The translations under genes were made by a program, and so were the position numbers. Of a stretch of 64,000 nucleotides of DNA, positions 46,341 to 59,600 are shown one piece after another. The DNA comes from Centroberyx gerrardi. Lineage: Eukaryota; Chordata; Actinopteri; Beryciformes; Berycidae. The stretch covers positions 23,030,840-23,094,839 of the forward strand of contig NC_136003.1 in the NCBI RefSeq assembly GCF_048128805.1. Reading direction: 5' to 3'. Each line of letters begins with the position of its first letter. Position 1 is the stretch's first letter. The notes beneath the pieces were generated by a model. The model was not told where the DNA came from. It ran no database searches and saw only the letters and a list, made by a program, of their open reading frames with translations.

Positions 46341-48997
46341 TTATGTTGTTGCTTCCATATGAAGGACCTTCATCGACTCTGAGATCATTGAACTGGTGTC
46401 AATTTGTCCATAGATGCCCACTAAAAACGCCTTGTGGAGCAAGATGTCTGCATGTTCTGGAGAAAAAAACAAAAAACACAATTACAACATACAGGTATGG
46501 ATGTGTAACCTACTTTGATCATGGTTACTCAATATACTTCAACAAAACACACATACACTCACAGTTAGGTTGCATGTTTTGCTAAAACGCATTTACCTGC
46601 TGAACAATAAGGGGTTGTTGTCTGACTATAATGTAGGACAAGCATAGCAGCTGCTTGCTACCAGTGTCTGTTTCCTACCAAACCACTGTCCCCCAGTATG
46701 TGATTAAAGAGTCTATTCTTACCTTGACAGAGAAGCACATATTCTGGAAGATTCCTGAGAGCAGTCTGCACCACGTCAAAGTTACCGCTGCCCATACAGT
46801 ACATGAAAGTGGGCAGGAAGTCTGTTGCCAGGCTGCGCCAGAGAAAACACACAGTATTACTTACCGACAATACAGTGAAAGGTAGCAAACGAAAGTAGTG
46901 CGGTGGCTTCTGGTCAGACAGCCGGAGATCTGTTCCAACCAGCAACTTTTTCCAAACATGCCTCTTTTTGAAAAACAGAATTTGACTATTTCTGGCGCAT
47001 TACTCTAATGTGGAAATTACCTAGACCAGATGCACAAAATCTGAAAAAAACATAATATTTTCATTCATTTCCTATGCCAGTTCTGGCCGGTTAGTTTGGA
47101 AAGCTTAGAGTCTCCTTTTTTTTCTTTGGCATTTCACATTACAACATATCACTGAAGCATTAATACCAAAAAACAAAAAACACCAGCAAGATGAAAATCT
47201 GTCTTTTTCTCTCTCTTTTCTCTCCGCACATGCCGTCGTAGTTCCACCATGCCTTCCATAGGTGGCGTGTCTCAAATTGAGAACAGCGTTAGAGTGCTGT
47301 GAACTTACCAGGGATTGTTCTGGATACAGCGCAGCGCCAGGCTGAAGGCCATGTTCCGACACAGCTCCTCAGAGGAAGCCATTAGTCTCTGGAGATCGTT
47401 CTACAAACAGTAACAAAGGGTGGTGTTAGACATGTTACACAACACAGAGGTAATTGACCTTTTTGTTTTTTTTGCTGTTGTTCATGACTCACAATGAAGT
47501 ACTGGATGATCTCTGGACTCCTCCTAGACTTCTCATCCACCTCCGTCAACACCTCCAGCACATCTATAGCAGATGGCAGATAAAAATCAGCATAGTGCTC
47601 ATCGTCATTCTGGATTTGTACATGTGAAATTGCTGAGGCGGTGTGTTAGTTACCCTCGACTGCCTCTCCTCTGGACATCTTTTTCAGGTACAAAGTCATG
47701 TCAGCTGCAGTCAGTGACACAGACGCCGATATGTTGACGAGGGGCAGGGAGCCAGCGGACGAGTCGTCTGACAAAAAGGAAAAAACATAAAGAATCACTG
47801 AGCAAAATATATGCTTCTGTAGAAATTGTAGAGTTTGTGGAGCCCACAAAGGACAGTACAGCAGACGGTCTGTGGGTTTAATGTTTACATACCCAAAATG
47901 TGACCATGTAACACGCTTTAAATGTTCTGATGTTTCAGCTATACATGTGCGCACAAGCTTTCAACGCGCTGATATGGGAGTGGCGCTGCTTACCATCTCT
48001 GTCTTCAGCAGTAATCTCCGCAGAAGAGCTCTTCACTGGTAAAGTGAGTCCAGCCAGCAGAGACTTCAGCTGGACCAGGTCTGGGTTTTCCGAGCACAGA
48101 GCCCTGGTAGCAGAAACAGCAAAACAAAAAGCTCATGTCACCTCTTGAAATTTGTTGCAGTAAGTAATATAAAAAGTAACTCATTCATGGATTCATTTTT
48201 TACTTTCGCAAAAGGTATCAGTCAAAACATACATATTGCTGCACTGATAAACTTACTGCAAGATGTCAGAGTGCTTCTGTAGATAGGGAATGGCGGCAGC
48301 TGCATCATGGGTAATGTACTTTTGCGTGAACTGGAGAAACTTATTGATGAAGACCAGTGGAGAACGACTCCTCTGAAAGTTCTGCAAGACGCATGTGGCA
48401 CAAACATCAATCAACGTTACTGTAGACCTCTGATTTGAAAAACTCATAGAAACAGATATCTATGTCTAAACTCGACCCTAAATCCTCCGGAGTCGGTTTG
48501 AAATTAGGTGTGAGCCACCCACCTGAAGGACCTTCATGAAGGAGAGAAGGCAGTCTTGCAGTGCCCTCTGGTGGTCGCTGTGGAAAACAAGCGGCTGCAG
48601 CAGCTCCAGGATGGCCAGAGCGTTGGTGAAGAACGTCAGGTGGTTTTGCTGCCGAAACTCCCGCAGGTTGAGGTGAATGCGACCGTGTAGGAGACCCGCA
48701 ATCATGGGCAGGTGTCTGAAAGAACAGAAAGGCAAAAGAGTCAGCAGGTTGAACCCCGCCACTAAGGCAAAAAACATGAGTAAGTTTGTAGATTGAGCCA
48801 CAAAAACTGAAAAAATAGGAACATAAATGCCTACTACCTAGTTTTCATTCCTATCTAATTCACCTGAGCAGAAGGACAGGGTGGGACACAGCCAGCTTCC
48901 TGCAGGCGAGGTTGGCGTCAGACATTCGGCTCTCAGCAGACTTTGAGTCTCCTGTATCAGCAAGCAATGTGACCAGGCGATGGACCAGGACGTCAAG
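46341..48997 (-). CDS. INTS1: INTS1 C-terminal exons
   Basis: These nine exons encode RLVTLLADTGDSK, CRKLAVSHPVLLLRHLPMIA, REFRQQNHLTFFTNAL, FINKFLQFTQKYITHDAAAA, DVLEVLTEVDEKSRRSPEII, RNMAFSLALRCIQNNP, FLPTFMYCMGSGNFDVVQTA, LRNLPEYVLLCQEH and the final HMEATT before TAA. In human Integrator structures the INTS1 C-terminal region takes part in subunit contacts, and the strong conservation here fits that. The introns in this part are short, about 90-580 bases. Confidence 0.94.
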
Positions 48998-50584
48998 CTG
49001 AGAAAACAAACATAAAGCAAGTAAAGACTCTGTAAAGCCCCACGGCGCATTCATGGTCTTAAGTAATGCATTTCCAATAGTATAAAAAAAAGTATAAAAC
49101 ACACAAGGGAGATTGTGTTTTCTTTGTGTAGTCAGAGATACGGCAGACGGAATAGTTCTTTCTGAATACGAGAAGCGGATTGTGACAGTTGTGTGAAAAT
49201 TCAAAGCCAAGGTGTGAAGAATCATAGTTGAGGTTAAATTTCCACTAGAACAAAACATTTACTTTCTTATATTAAGTTGATGCGGCACAATAAACATCAC
49301 ACATGATTTGTAGTAAATGATTTTCTCCAGTGCTGTAAATCGTGAACTTCGACACAGCCCAGGTACAGAGGAGTGACGTGTTTGACAACTGATGGACTGA
49401 GCTGGATTTGCATCTTGATGCCCATGGCGCCATAGCGACAGTACTGAGGTAAAAAAGACAGTAATTTACCACCACCATTAAAGCCACTGGAAAGATGATG
49501 AGTAATGGCCTGTTTTAATATCAGCTGAGTATCTTGTTAACATTCCACCAAGGTAAGAATGACAAAAAGGCCAATTAAAAACGTATATAAAAACGTGATT
49601 TCTGAAGTATACCGATTTTTTTTTTTTTATCTGTCTAACCTTTTCATTGGTTTGAGCTTGTTCCTGATCTGACATGGCAAACCCTCATGGTTGCAGTTGC
49701 TGGAGACTTAATCTAACAAAAGACTCAACAGTGTGGGGTCAGAAGTGATTTTAAGCATTCTGTGATTCAGTTGCTGCACTATCTTCGCTGCCAAGCAATA
49801 TTAGCCAAAACTTTGCTTTATTGCAGGAGCTCTACTGTTCACCAGCAGAGTTCGGCAACACCAGCTTAATGAATATTCTATCAGGAAGTAGAACTGCACA
49901 GTATCTACAAATAAATATCACTTTGAGATCATAAAAAATTATATATCAGTCTATCAACTAGGCTATAGCCTATTTTTAAAGGTTCCCGCACTGGCTGAAG
50001 CATTTAAACTAATACAACTAAACAATACAGAATTAGACATACCATTTATTTAGCTGGAAATATACACCAACTTTTGTGCCAATATGACTGACAGTGTGGA
50101 TGATATGGCCTTTTAAATGCTTATTTTACCCTCATTAATACCTCCTTCAGGATGAGTGACGTACTGAACAAGAACCTGGGAGGTAGGCTACTATCCTCTA
50201 TTGTCTCTAGCATGTTGTGTCTCACAGGAAATTGATATAGATTTAAAAAAAAAAAACACACACACTTAAATCAATTTGAACAAACTTAATGTACTGATTA
50301 ATACTTGCTCCAATAGCATACTTTCTAGAAACTTAGCACACCATGTTCTTCCACATTGGTTCTTATTCTTCTTCCACCCAAGTTTTATCCTCTATCTACT
50401 TCTGCATACTTAAAGCTAGAAACATTCAAACAAAAGAATCTAAGCAAATCTAAGCCATATCTTTTATACTTTTTAAGATATTTAACTTTTATTTCAAATT
50501 ATTTTGCAATACACACTAATGGTGGAATGTTCAGAGCAGGTGATGTCGTTAACAGCCACAGAACACTGGCCCCAGTGTGCTGCT

Positions 50585-50646
<62 letters not shown>

Positions 50647-53600
50647 CTAGGTCTCCCTCTCCCTTCACCTCCTACAACTCCTCCTACTAATGCTACTGCT
50701 ACTATTACAACTGCTATTTTACTGCTACTACAACTACTACCACTGCAATTACTACTTCAAATACTTCAATTAATATTGCAACTACAACAGCTACTTGAAA
50801 ACTTCTACTACTGCAACTACGACTACAAGTAGTACTGCAACTATCACTCCTGCGGCAACTACTTCAACCACTACTGTACTACTACTACCATAAACTACTA
50901 CCACCTACTTCCACCACTAAACACTTAGCAACCATCTAGCAACACCTCAACAACCATCTAGTAACACCTAGCAACCAAGTTGTAACACCCTAGCAAATAC
51001 CTAGCAACACCCTAGCAACCACTAGAATTTGTTTAACCAACCGCCTACTCAAAGAGGTCATGGCTTTGTCAGCAAGCACACATGTTTTCTTCACACAACT
51101 AATCTAATTTTAGATGGACATTTTCTAATATTAAACCAAATTCAGAATTATATTATATTATTTTTTTCTTTTCTCTGTGTCAAAGTAATATCGGTAATTT
51201 GGCAATTTTAGTAATTTGTAATTATCCAGTATATCATGGCAGTAAAATTAGGGGGAAAAAAAATCAGTTCCAGTTATGGATAAGAATTCCTGGGGCAGCT
51301 GGATATAGACTGTCCATAAACTCACTGAGGTATGCATGTTTAAACAAGAGGCACTTGAGCTGCCTAATGTCTTGCCATAATTACCATGATATATTAAACA
51401 TAACTACTTATGCTAATTAGGTAATTAATTAAGCTAATTAAAGCATTAATTATCAAATATTTCTATGTCAACATACTTGTCCTCACATAACACACAGGCG
51501 GTATTATTATAGTACCTTCAAGAAAATCAGTTTTTCCTCATTAATATGCAAATTTATGCATCAAGGAGCTCCAATATCAGATCATCTACTCTATAGGGGG
51601 AACCTGTGGTGTGAGTGTGAAGTTTCGTTCATGTATTGTTCTTGAATTATTGTGTTCACAAGAATGAGTCTACACACAGACAGACGGACAGACAGATGCC
51701 ATCGTACCGTGGTGGAGGGACATAAAAATGCAGATGTCACTTTCATTCTGGAGTTGGCAAGAACTATGTAGTCTGTGAAACATGCAAGAAAGCTTTACCT
51801 TGCAGCTGCTGCCGTCTGCAGCCCCCCCGCTACTGAAGGTGGTGTCAGGCAGGGTCACATGCTGGATGACCTCAGGGAAGTGCAGGTAGATCTGGAGCAG
51901 CAGGTTCTGGCACCGCTTACTCATTGCACTGAAAAAAACAAAAGTAGATGCTATAGTTTAGAGAGAAGCCACCAACTACAGGAATTTGCCAGTCACTACA
52001 ACACACAACAATTTACATGTTATTAGCTTAGGACTGTTCAATTGTTGTTTGTGAATATGACCTATTCCCTCGTAAAGCTAGCAGCTTAGTAACAAAATAA
52101 TCAAGACTCTAATCCCTGATGTCATTGAGTTGTGTAGCCTGGAGCCGTTTTATTGACAGTGACTGGTTGGCTGATTTTGTGGACCTACAGAAAGTTTGTT
52201 AGAGCTTTTACACCCAAGTGAGCTTTACTGCATAGCGGTACTAATGTTGTAAAGCAGATAATGTTCCCACGTTCCCAGAAAATTACCCTGGGTATTGTCA
52301 CAATCACTTCCTCCATCTCTTCCAACTGATTATCAATAGAGCAGTATATTGATATGAGATCACAGATTAGGGAGCATGACAAAGCATTTCACTATCGTCT
52401 ATAAAGGGACAGTAGTTGATGTTCATTAATCCAAACTGGGCACATTGAATAACGTATTTGAATAATGAAATTCAGAGGTATCAAGGTTTCAAGTCACTGC
52501 GGTTTCATAAAATCCTCTTACTAGCTAAGGCTCTTGTCAGGCTCAAATGATGCACTCTCTACAAACTAAAGAGTTTATTACAGCAATGCCTTAAGCAAAT
52601 CACAACGACCTTGACCAAGAGTAAAGATTCCACTCCTTGTTCAATAGTTGATGTGTAATTGGAATAAACACCAGCTTATCTGGCAGTGAGCTTTTGCAAG
52701 AAGAATGCTTAACATACAATCAAGTGTTTATTCAGCACAAGGCCAAACCCTTTACTTTCAACATGTTTTTTATCCAACCATGTTTTCAGTAGCAACCATT
52801 TTACCAGACAGCTTAGCTGTACTTAAAATATTGTAATTCGGAAGCTAATTTTGCTTGACCTTGGCCAAAGTTTCCTCATTAAAGTGGTTTAATAACCAGA
52901 GACATATTCATGAAAGGAGGTTTTGCCTCCACAAAGAGTTGCACCCTGATCTCTGACAGCTAAGTCAGAGCAGGAATTCACAACACAGGCAAGTTTAGAG
53001 CTTCAGCCTTAATCCTCTTGGCTTCATTATAATACACTGAGCTTTTAAAGAGATCACAGTACAGACGACTTCTGCTGGTTTTAATTTCACACCAATAGAC
53101 CTAATTATCGAGTTTTCCCTGGTCCACAGCATTGTGGCTGACAGAGGAAGTCTGAAAAGTTCATCTGCACTGAGAAGGAAAATCTAGTGTGATTTACCCC
53201 AAGTTTATCAGCGCACCATAACAGGAAAAAAAGACATTCAGTATTCGGGCTAATTAGAAAGAACAAAACAATGTGTCGGACTGGATGGCCTGTGGGCATT
53301 TTGGTGAACCTTGGAGGATAAGATATGTTGAGCGTATGTGTCTTTAACTATGGAGGGACAGGACAGAGGAGAGAGAAGTGGAAAAAAAAAGAGACAGCAA
53401 TACAAAGGTGTCTGTCTAGGATTAGTTAAAACGATGAATTTATGTATTGTTATACTAGCTGACAACTAGTATACAGCTTACCTGTCCTCCCATTTCTTTG
53501 TGCAATTGATGAGGTACTCTGAGAGTTTCTTGATGTTTTCCAGATCTCCGTTGCAGCAGGAGTGAAGCAGGGGCAGCCTGGACTGGATGAGGGAGCAGGA

Positions 53601-56600
53601 GGCCTGGTCCAGGGTGCTTTTGTCGAGGGGTGAGTCGCGACCATTCAGCTCCGACTCTGATAGAATCAAGTCCACCAGGCTGATGAGCTCCTCCGGGTTC
53701 AGCCGCAGCACAAACTTCTCTGTTTTCTTCTGCGGAGACGAAAAGGGAAATGCATGAGGCATCGGCTTCATTAGAATGAACTCCCTCTGACTCTAGATTT
53801 ATGTCTCATTAAAAATGCAGGGAAAAGTGTGACAACTTGAACTTTGTGTGTGGGCTTTTCATCCTACTTGAGGGATCTTCTGGTCACGTCCCTGCCAGAT
53901 ACGCGGGATGTGGCTGCAAGCCCACAGGAAATCCAGGGCTGATGACGGGTCCAGTCTGACAAACGTTACACAGCCATTAAAAAGTAATCTCTCACAGTAG
54001 CAAATATTATGTTCAATAAAGTATCATCAGAACCAGAACAAACTATTGCTGAGTAATTACGTTAATCTATTAAAAGCACACAAGACAGCGACTAAGAGAG
54101 GTTTTGATAAAATTATGCACCTCTGGTCTCTGCGCTTGCTGAGAAGAGCGCTGATGCACTGCAGGAGGGTCGTCCAGTTCGACTGATGGGTAAGCAAGGC
54201 TAACAGGTAGGGTCTGTAGGCAGGGGAGCCTCGTCCCTGAAATGAAGAAACAGTAAGAAATGATGCATGATCACATTACTAACACCACGCAAACACCGAC
54301 TTCAGTGTGATAAGGCAAGAGACCTACATCATCTGCTAAGTATCAATGCTTATCCTACCTTGTTGAGGGCAAACAGCAGTTTCTGTTGAAGGTCTGGACA
54401 CACCGAAGTGACCTCAGGGTCGAGATGTTCCAGCCAATCAACCAGCAGCCCAGAACTCAGTCCTGTCCTCGTCACCTCAGAGCTGCTGAAAAAGGTGAAA
54501 CTGAAAGGTTACCAATGTACAACTTTTAACTACATCTATTGAATTCCTACAGCATTCAAGACCTCAGAAAAAAGATATTGTGCAATACGTCCACTATACA
54601 TAAGAGCCATAGACCTTCTGCACAATTAGAAATGCTTGGACAAAAATTTTTTGGGGTTCTTTAAAACAAGAGAATCCACACTTCAAGGGGTTGCAAAAAC
54701 AATTTACTTTGTGCCACCTGGAACCTGGTTTGGTTGTTTTTCCATCTGCTGTTAGCCCTTCATAATAAGTTGTCTGTAACAGCATGATACAGATGATCAA
54801 TTTGAAGTTACTGTGTGATATGCTTCAGCTCAGACAATAGTAGAATGCTTTCTGCAGTTACAGTAAGATACCAAGATACAGTATTTTGTCACAATGCATG
54901 GACATAAACAAGAGACTTCATGCATAATTTGTAAACATCTAACAAACAATATTAACAAAAAAATATTTGACCATCCTAACATACTAATGACTTGTGAGCT
55001 TGAGCATAACAAAAGCACACTGCAGTAGGCCTATAAGCCAAGTATTCTCATGTGTTATGTTCATGACCATTGCCAGTATCGATTCACTGAAATATAGAGA
55101 TTAAACGGCAGGTAAAAAAAAAAACACTGAGGACTGGGAATTTCTGGTCATCTAATTGTGATGGAGTTCCCATTTGCTTTTATAACCGTTATGTGAAATC
55201 CTTGCTTTCCAAATACTAGTGTCAATGTTTCCTGCCCAACTCCTTCCCATGCGGTATAACCTGCATAATGCAAATATACATTTAATTTAAACTGCGCACT
55301 CCCCTAGCAAAGAAGCTTTAGATAGACCCAGTGTGAAATGTCACTGTTCTCCTCACTGGACGATTACATGTATTACATTTTTGGGCTCCTCTGTTCAGAA
55401 CAGTACAACTGAGAAATTATTTTTGTTCTTCAGGCCTGGTTTCAGCTGAGGATGTAACAGTCAATGGTTGCTGAAATATTACACTGTCTATTATGTCATG
55501 TGGGCTCACACAGTGCATGAAAACAATCCAAAATCTATCTCTGAAAGAGTAAGTTAATCGGGTGTGTTTAGCCTATTCAGCTATGCTATCAAATCACGTA
55601 AACGTGTGAAGTTTGACTTGTTTTCAAAGGGAGTTATGAGTGTCCTATTTGCAGTAGCTCTCAGTATGTACTTGCCTGACAACGTTGCTGTGATTTCACT
55701 GTCAAAGGCAACATAGTGAGGATTCTGCGGAGTGTTGTATGATTTTTCCCAAGCCCAATGTGTGTACAGTCAGTGGAAAGTCGCAAAACCAATCAAAGAT
55801 TTCCAAACCAAATCTAATATGAGTCTACAAGCAGGTACAAGGCCACAGACAACAAGTGCTGTTTTGCTATTTTTGTCGTGGCCAGCCATGTTTGTCATTT
55901 AGTCCTCTCAAATATAAATGTTTCTTGCATGACTTGAGAGGGAAATAGAATTGCGGTACTCACTTGTTAGAATCGACTTCCTTTTTCACAGCTCGCTCCT
56001 CACTCTCCTGAAGCAGCAGTGAAATCACCATGGCAACAGGGCCAGCTGTCCCATTCTGTGTACCAATAGTCATCAACAGAGACAGCAGCTCCTCCAAGTA
56101 AGGCGACTTCACCTCCATCAGCCCCTGTAACACTGAGAAACAAACAACATGCTTAATAATAGGTTTTGGACTGCTGTTATTGCATCCTTGTGTAACCAAG
56201 TCAAAAGTTAAATGTGGCAACATCTTTTCTGGCTTAGTGGCAGCATAGTGCACATAATGGACATACTGTATATGCAAGTTCAAAGAGGTCAAAGCCAGTC
56301 ACTGCTAAGGCTGGTCTTGTTTAGTATCAAGGAAGACTTCTAAAATGATATGGAATGATATACAAAAGGGGGAAAAAAATACCTTGAAAATGCAGAAACA
56401 ACATAAGCGGTTCTGAGGCTACTGTGCCAGTTCTGACACTCAGTTCATACTGAATCAAGGCACATTCACATACACACCATGACACCAGTAATAAAGACTT
56501 AATACCTTTGCCAATGAGCTCAGCCTCTGCATTACATCTCTCTCCGGCCTTTAGCATTGCAATGACGGCTCTCACTGGCACCTCAGTGTCCCTGCGATAT

Positions 56601-59600
56601 GCCAGAGCCTCAGCCAGGTGGAGGAAACCTGTACGCACTGCAGGGCAGAGACGCTCGTCACTCATCCTTAATATGCAGTGAATTAATCAGCATCTAAAAA
56701 GGTAAGTGGTAGGGCTACTCACCGTCACTGAGCCTGTGTTTGTGAGAATACTGGCCAGCAAAGGATTTGAGAAGCGTCTTTAGTGGCCCTGCCTCCACAG
56801 GTGGGTTCTCTAACCAGGTCAACATTTCCACAATGACTTTGAGGAACAGTGAGGAGAAAGCAAGGTCCTGGGACACGAGGCGCTGGGAAGCACAGACATC
56901 AAGCAGGAGAAAGGGGAGGAAGGAAGAAAGAAAGATAAATATTACAATCCAGTTATATCTCTGTTTGATGAATTAATGTCTTATGCAATTTTCAGATTAT
57001 CACTATGCCATACCTGGTAGAGGTGGAGTTGGCGCATCAGAGGACAGGAGAGGGCGTGGTTGCGGTGCATTGCCATGACGATGGGCCCTGCATGGGCAGA
57101 GGTGAGCAGGGCTGCTATGGCCTGTAGGAGGCGAATTGCCAACCCGCCCTGCTGAATGTGGCCCTGCTTGGCCCGGATCAGCTCTTTAGCCAGTGCCTGC
57201 TGCAAGGCCAGGGAGAGCTGGTTGGGAGGAGGGCCGTGCCAGCGAGCGTCCACCTTTAAGGGGAATATCTGTGGAAGCAGAGGCAACATACAGAGGTCAC
57301 TCACTGCAAGACCTTAAATCAGTTAGGGAAACAAATCAGTTAACCAGTTAAAGTGATAAGCCACAACATTTTCATATAAATGAATGTCCGTTTTGCTACT
57401 CACTATCGCCGATTGAGACATGCAATAGTGATTCAACCTACAGCCAGTTCATGAAAGCTTTTACATTTGATGTTCTAAACACCCGGTGTCAGGTCGGTCT
57501 TTTCCAGGAAAAACCCTTTGCTGCACAGGATGTGATACGTTTTATGTTTCCGGTTTGTTTGGACTAAACAGAATAACTGGGTAGTTAGCATGAGCAGCGA
57601 TATTCACCATGGCTGAACAGACAAAGAAAACAGCGCCACCTACAGAAACTCAAACTTCATCAACAGAAAATCCAAGGAAAAAGTCGTCACAATATTGGAA
57701 ACACTGTTTGATTGACCAGTGATCTCTGGGAAGGGCAGACCAGAAACACCACAGTAATGATCGCTTAGCACCAAAGATGTTGCCATAATAAGAATACAGG
57801 ATCTCACGGATTACCCTTTAAGGAGGAAAAAAATTGTTTGCTTTCAAAGCAGATCAAGAGAAATTGAATATTTCAGTTTTTTTAATCTAATCTCGTGTTA
57901 CCAGTCACTGCTCTCAGAAAGCCTTAACAGGATCGCATTTTCATAGTAATATTCAACTTTCTGACAATTTGTGGCAATTCTCTCAAATTATCAGCACTGT
58001 GTGCATAATATTCAACTTGGTATTATAATGCACAATACAATATTATAATACAGTGCTATATATGTTACAGTCCAGCATTACTTTAACTGTTAAATGACAC
58101 AAGCTTTAGATGACAGCAGACACAGTGAATTTTGATGTTTCAGCTTTATCTTTCTTGTGCCGTGTTGAGTTATTGAAGAAGTCTAACGCATCGAAATCTA
58201 TATTGATCATTCCAAATCGCTGCATAATTTCTCATATGAACAGATAAGGAGATGATTCAAAAACAAGGCTGTCTTAAAGGTTTCAATGCAATGCCTTGAG
58301 GCTACTGAGTGAAATATTTGCAGATGTAACTAAACCTTAACAGCAGCCACTCTGTCTTTCTATTGCCACTTTCTATTTAGCTGTATTAACCCAGCCTTTA
58401 GTTTGGGGGTGAAAAATACAATAACTTAAATATCTTGTAATTAAAACATGGGATTTTAAACAAAAGATTTCTAACAAGAATGTCAGCACAATGCTGATAT
58501 ATTTTCTAATCATAGATCAATTCAAGCTTTTTACACCATGTTATCAAAACAAGCTAAAAAGAGAAAAAATAAAGAAAAAAGAGCTAAAAGTTCCAACCTG
58601 AAGCATCATGCCAGTGAGGTCATCTTCAGGCCCGATCACAGGAATCTGATTGGCTGCCCTCATCTTCACAGAGCTATGGGGGGTTTCCACGGTAACTTTG
58701 GACTTACTCACTTCAGAAGAATCTTTAATGGGAGACACAGTTAACACATACAGACTGAGGTGAAGCATTACATAAGACGTGCAGGTATAGAAACTACTAA
58801 AACTAGCAAATTTAGACCATTTACATAATTTTTGGAGGGATTTTTTTGTCAGCTGCCTTTTGTACACCCCCATCCAATGTCAGATTATGTCTAAGCATAA
58901 ACAGATATGTGTTATTATTGTAAAAAAACATTTGCAAAACCATTATAAGGATTAGATTACTCAACATAAAGGCAATTCATTAAATGTCTAGCGTCATATA
59001 TTGGTTTAAGTGGCACACAGTCCACCTCTTGGGGGATAAAGACACTGACCTCTGTGTGGAGGCAGAGAGGAGCTGAGTAGTGTGTGGAAAGTGTGCCCCC
59101 CAGTGGCACCTCGCTCATGCTGCACCTCAACCAGATGGGCCATGTAGTCTGTTGCAGAAGAAACACAAAATGAGATTATACAATATAAAAAATTTGTGAG
59201 AGCAGCAGAATATCTTCGGCAGACTCTTACGCTTGTCCATGATGTTCTGTTCCAGTGTCTGTGGATCATGGGAGACAGCCTGGTCCAGGTACTGCAGTAG
59301 TTTACTCATGCTGGATACTGGGATGCCAAAGGACTGCACAAACAGTAGCAGCTGCTGAGGCTCCAGGTCTTGCAAAGCTAGGGGAAATACATAAATTGTA
59401 TCATAAATAAACAAAAAATCATATATATATAGATTATATAGCGAGCAACACATTGTCTGTGCATTGTGAAAGTTTTGTACTGTGAAGGTTGTACCTGCAT
59501 CGACCAATCGTGAAACCTCTGATCGGATCATCCTCAGTTTCAACCAATCAGGTAGCAGAAGGGCCTCCTCTGAGGTGTCAACCAGGAAGGCGGTGGGGAG

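Larger units (their letters stand above)
48998..51798 (-). other. INTS1: Large INTS1 intron with tandem arrays and a possible cryptic ORF
   Basis: The 2.8-kb intron splits ...DGSSCK from LDVLVHR.... It holds a (CA)n run, an ACT-rich array, a TAGCAAC minisatellite, a dispersed-repeat tail near 51480-51715, and a candidate two-exon reading frame at 49297-49675 that I do not call as a gene. Confidence 0.6.

Noticed and set aside
50356..50832. 158-codon plus-strand open frame
   Set aside because: It is made of CA-repeat and ACT-repeat translation (His-Thr and Leu runs).
56506..56665. INTS1 exon starting at the ATG of MSDERLC
   Set aside because: The acceptor CCCTGCAG at 56638 restores the family sequence SDVRTGFLHLAEAL; the upstream part is intronic.
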